Source: Baffinella frigidus
Taxonomy: Eukaryota; Cryptophyceae; Cryptomonadales; Baffinellaceae
DNA length: 15,097 nucleotides
Reading direction: 5' to 3'
Assembly (NCBI GenBank): GCA_026770585.1
Contig: MU646488.1
Coordinates: 510,389-525,485, forward strand
A program made the translations under genes and the position numbers. Positions within the stretch are counted from its first letter, which is position 1, and every line of letters begins with the position of its first letter. Positions 14,196 through 15,097 of the stretch are shown here, piece by piece. The notes under the pieces were generated by a model. It searched no databases, was not told the origin of the DNA, and worked only from the letters and a program-made list of their open reading frames with translations.

Positions 14196-14334
14196 CCACT
14201 TAGCAGCCACCGGGGGCTTCACGGATACAGTCCATCTCAACGAGTTGTACTAGACGCTTATCCATTGCCCTGGAACCTAACCGGAATTCCACCTGGTATT
14301 CAAGGCGAAAAGGTCCTCGGTCGCTGCTAAGTGG
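14196..14334 (+). mobile_element. 139-bp terminal-inverted-repeat element, copy 2
   Basis: Same 12-bp ends, same length and same orientation as 23-161, with about 13 differences spread along it. The EcoRI-centred palindrome of copy 1 is broken here. Flanks (GTGTGGG left, TACTTCC right) show no duplication. Confidence 0.6.
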
Positions 14335-14478
14335 TACTTCCCCCAACCGAAAGGGCTCGGTAGCCCCGCGCATGGTGAAAGCGGGTATGTTGAAAGCGCA
14401 CGGAAAGTAACGGGGGCGATGGATGATGCCGGACACCCAAAGGATGATGCAGGACATTAAAAGGGTAACCTATGAACA

Positions 14479-14665
14479 CTAACGGACCCGACGGATGATG
14501 TCGTCCTTGGCCATCTCCCACTTGTGCGTGTTGTCCAACAGCTCCTGATCTACGTCGCCAGGCGACTGGCAGGCACAGAAGCACGTCGGAGTGGGTACGG
14601 TACTCCTGCATGTGGCGAGCACCGGTCTCGATAAGAGTGTTGGGGATGTTGCGAATGCAGGACAT
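14479..14665 (-). pseudogene. Possible broken small ORF, unknown family
   Basis: Read on the minus strand, one frame gives MSCIRNIPNTLIETGARHMQ and continues in natural-looking sequence to HSDVLLC. A different frame then continues with CQSPGDVDQELLDNTHKWEM, ending KDDIIRRVR and a TAG stop. Joining them needs a one- or two-base shift near 14570, or an intron too short to be real. An in-frame stop lies four codons upstream of the ATG. I recognise no family. It could be a decayed exon or chance. Confidence 0.25.
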
Positions 14666-14777
14666 ATGACCCCGCTAGAGGGGAGGCGTCTCACAAGGCC
14701 CTGGGGCAACACGAGCTGAGACCAACCCTGAGTTCATTGACCGTTCACATCACTCAACTAGAGGCTTGCGACCTGGT

Positions 14778-14815
14778 CCATGACCGAGGCTCGCCACCTG
14801 ACCGACCGAGGCTCA
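14778..14815 (-). repeat. GAGCCTCGGTCGG dispersed repeat, inverted copy
   Basis: The reverse complement reads TGTGAGCCTCGGTCGGTCAG and then GTGGCGAGCCTCGGTC, matching 5039-5075 with two or three changes. Surrounding positions 14666-14777 and 14816-15058 show no gene. Confidence 0.55.
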
Positions 14816-15058
14816 CAGGACACCAACGGGCTCCGCGCGAAGCTTTGTCCACCCGCTTTCCTCCCGCGAGCCCGTCGCCTTCGCACACGATCCCGCCACG
14901 TGCCCCAACACCCCCGCCTCCTCCCTCGCGCCCGCCTCCCCGCTCCTCTGTGCGACGCGCCTCTCTGGTCAAAGTGGTGGTCAAATTGATGGTCACCCCC
15001 CCCGCCGCCCGCTCCTCGGCTCGCCACTCGTCGCGCGCGGGACCGGCGAGCCCCCCCA

Positions 15059-15097
15059 CCCTACACCCTACACCCTGCACCCTGCACCCTACACCCT
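15059..15097 (+). repeat. CCCTACA/CCCTGCA heptamer array, runs off the window
   Basis: Five 7-base units (CCCTACA twice, CCCTGCA twice, CCCTACA) and a partial sixth at the window edge. Differs from CCCTAAA by one or two bases. It may continue beyond the window, so its full length and purity are unknown. Confidence 0.65.

Overview
The window looks like nuclear DNA of a eukaryote with a repeat-rich genome. Three things point there: two genes with eukaryotic features (a membrane-anchored PC-esterase, and a secreted trypsin-like protein whose reading frame only works with GT-AG introns); plant-type TTTAGGG/CCCTAAA heptamer arrays; and class II transposons with the target-site duplications expected of eukaryotic superfamilies. 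A large-genome green alga is my best guess, from the telomere type, the TBL-like esterase and a possible TGTAA polyadenylation signal. That is inference, not a demonstrated assignment. No rRNA, tRNA or CRISPR array was seen.

Layout. 1-2.76 kb: a 139-bp inverted-repeat element, a foldback element, several period-7 arrays derived from CCCTAAA, copies of a foldback family with CAGGGGTACCTCG ends, and one TAGAGCG-ended MITE. 2.76-4.54 kb: a PIF/Harbinger-like element (TTA duplication) holding a nested hAT-like element (perfect 8-bp duplication), which itself holds a fragment of the CAGGGG family. 4.5-8.1 kb: a TTTAGGG array, palindromic TACGA arrays, more MITEs, a 97-bp tandem duplication and long hairpins; no convincing gene. 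8.19-10.5 kb: the gene island, with a complete minus-strand PC-esterase and a divergent plus-strand trypsin-like protein separated by a 450-bp shared upstream region. 10.5-15.1 kb: unrecognised sequence, a second copy of the 5.7-kb hairpin, a foldback inserted in a 33-bp minisatellite, diverged tandem repeats, a long CT/C tract, a second copy of the 139-bp element, a short broken ORF and a CCCTACA/CCCTGCA array at the very end.

The two genes need not act together. The esterase is predicted to act on polysaccharide or glycan O-acyl groups in the secretory pathway. The trypsin-like protein has a signal peptide but lacks the His and Asp at the catalytic positions I can align, so it is probably a non-catalytic serine-protease homologue, and its C-terminal part is not resolved. 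Most of the remaining sequence is explained by non-autonomous DNA transposons and their insertions into one another. I found no transposase gene and no new multi-gene system. The most interesting signals are a dispersed hairpin with compensatory changes in both arms, insertions whose target sites can be reconstructed exactly, and the period-7 arrays that keep their period while changing sequence.
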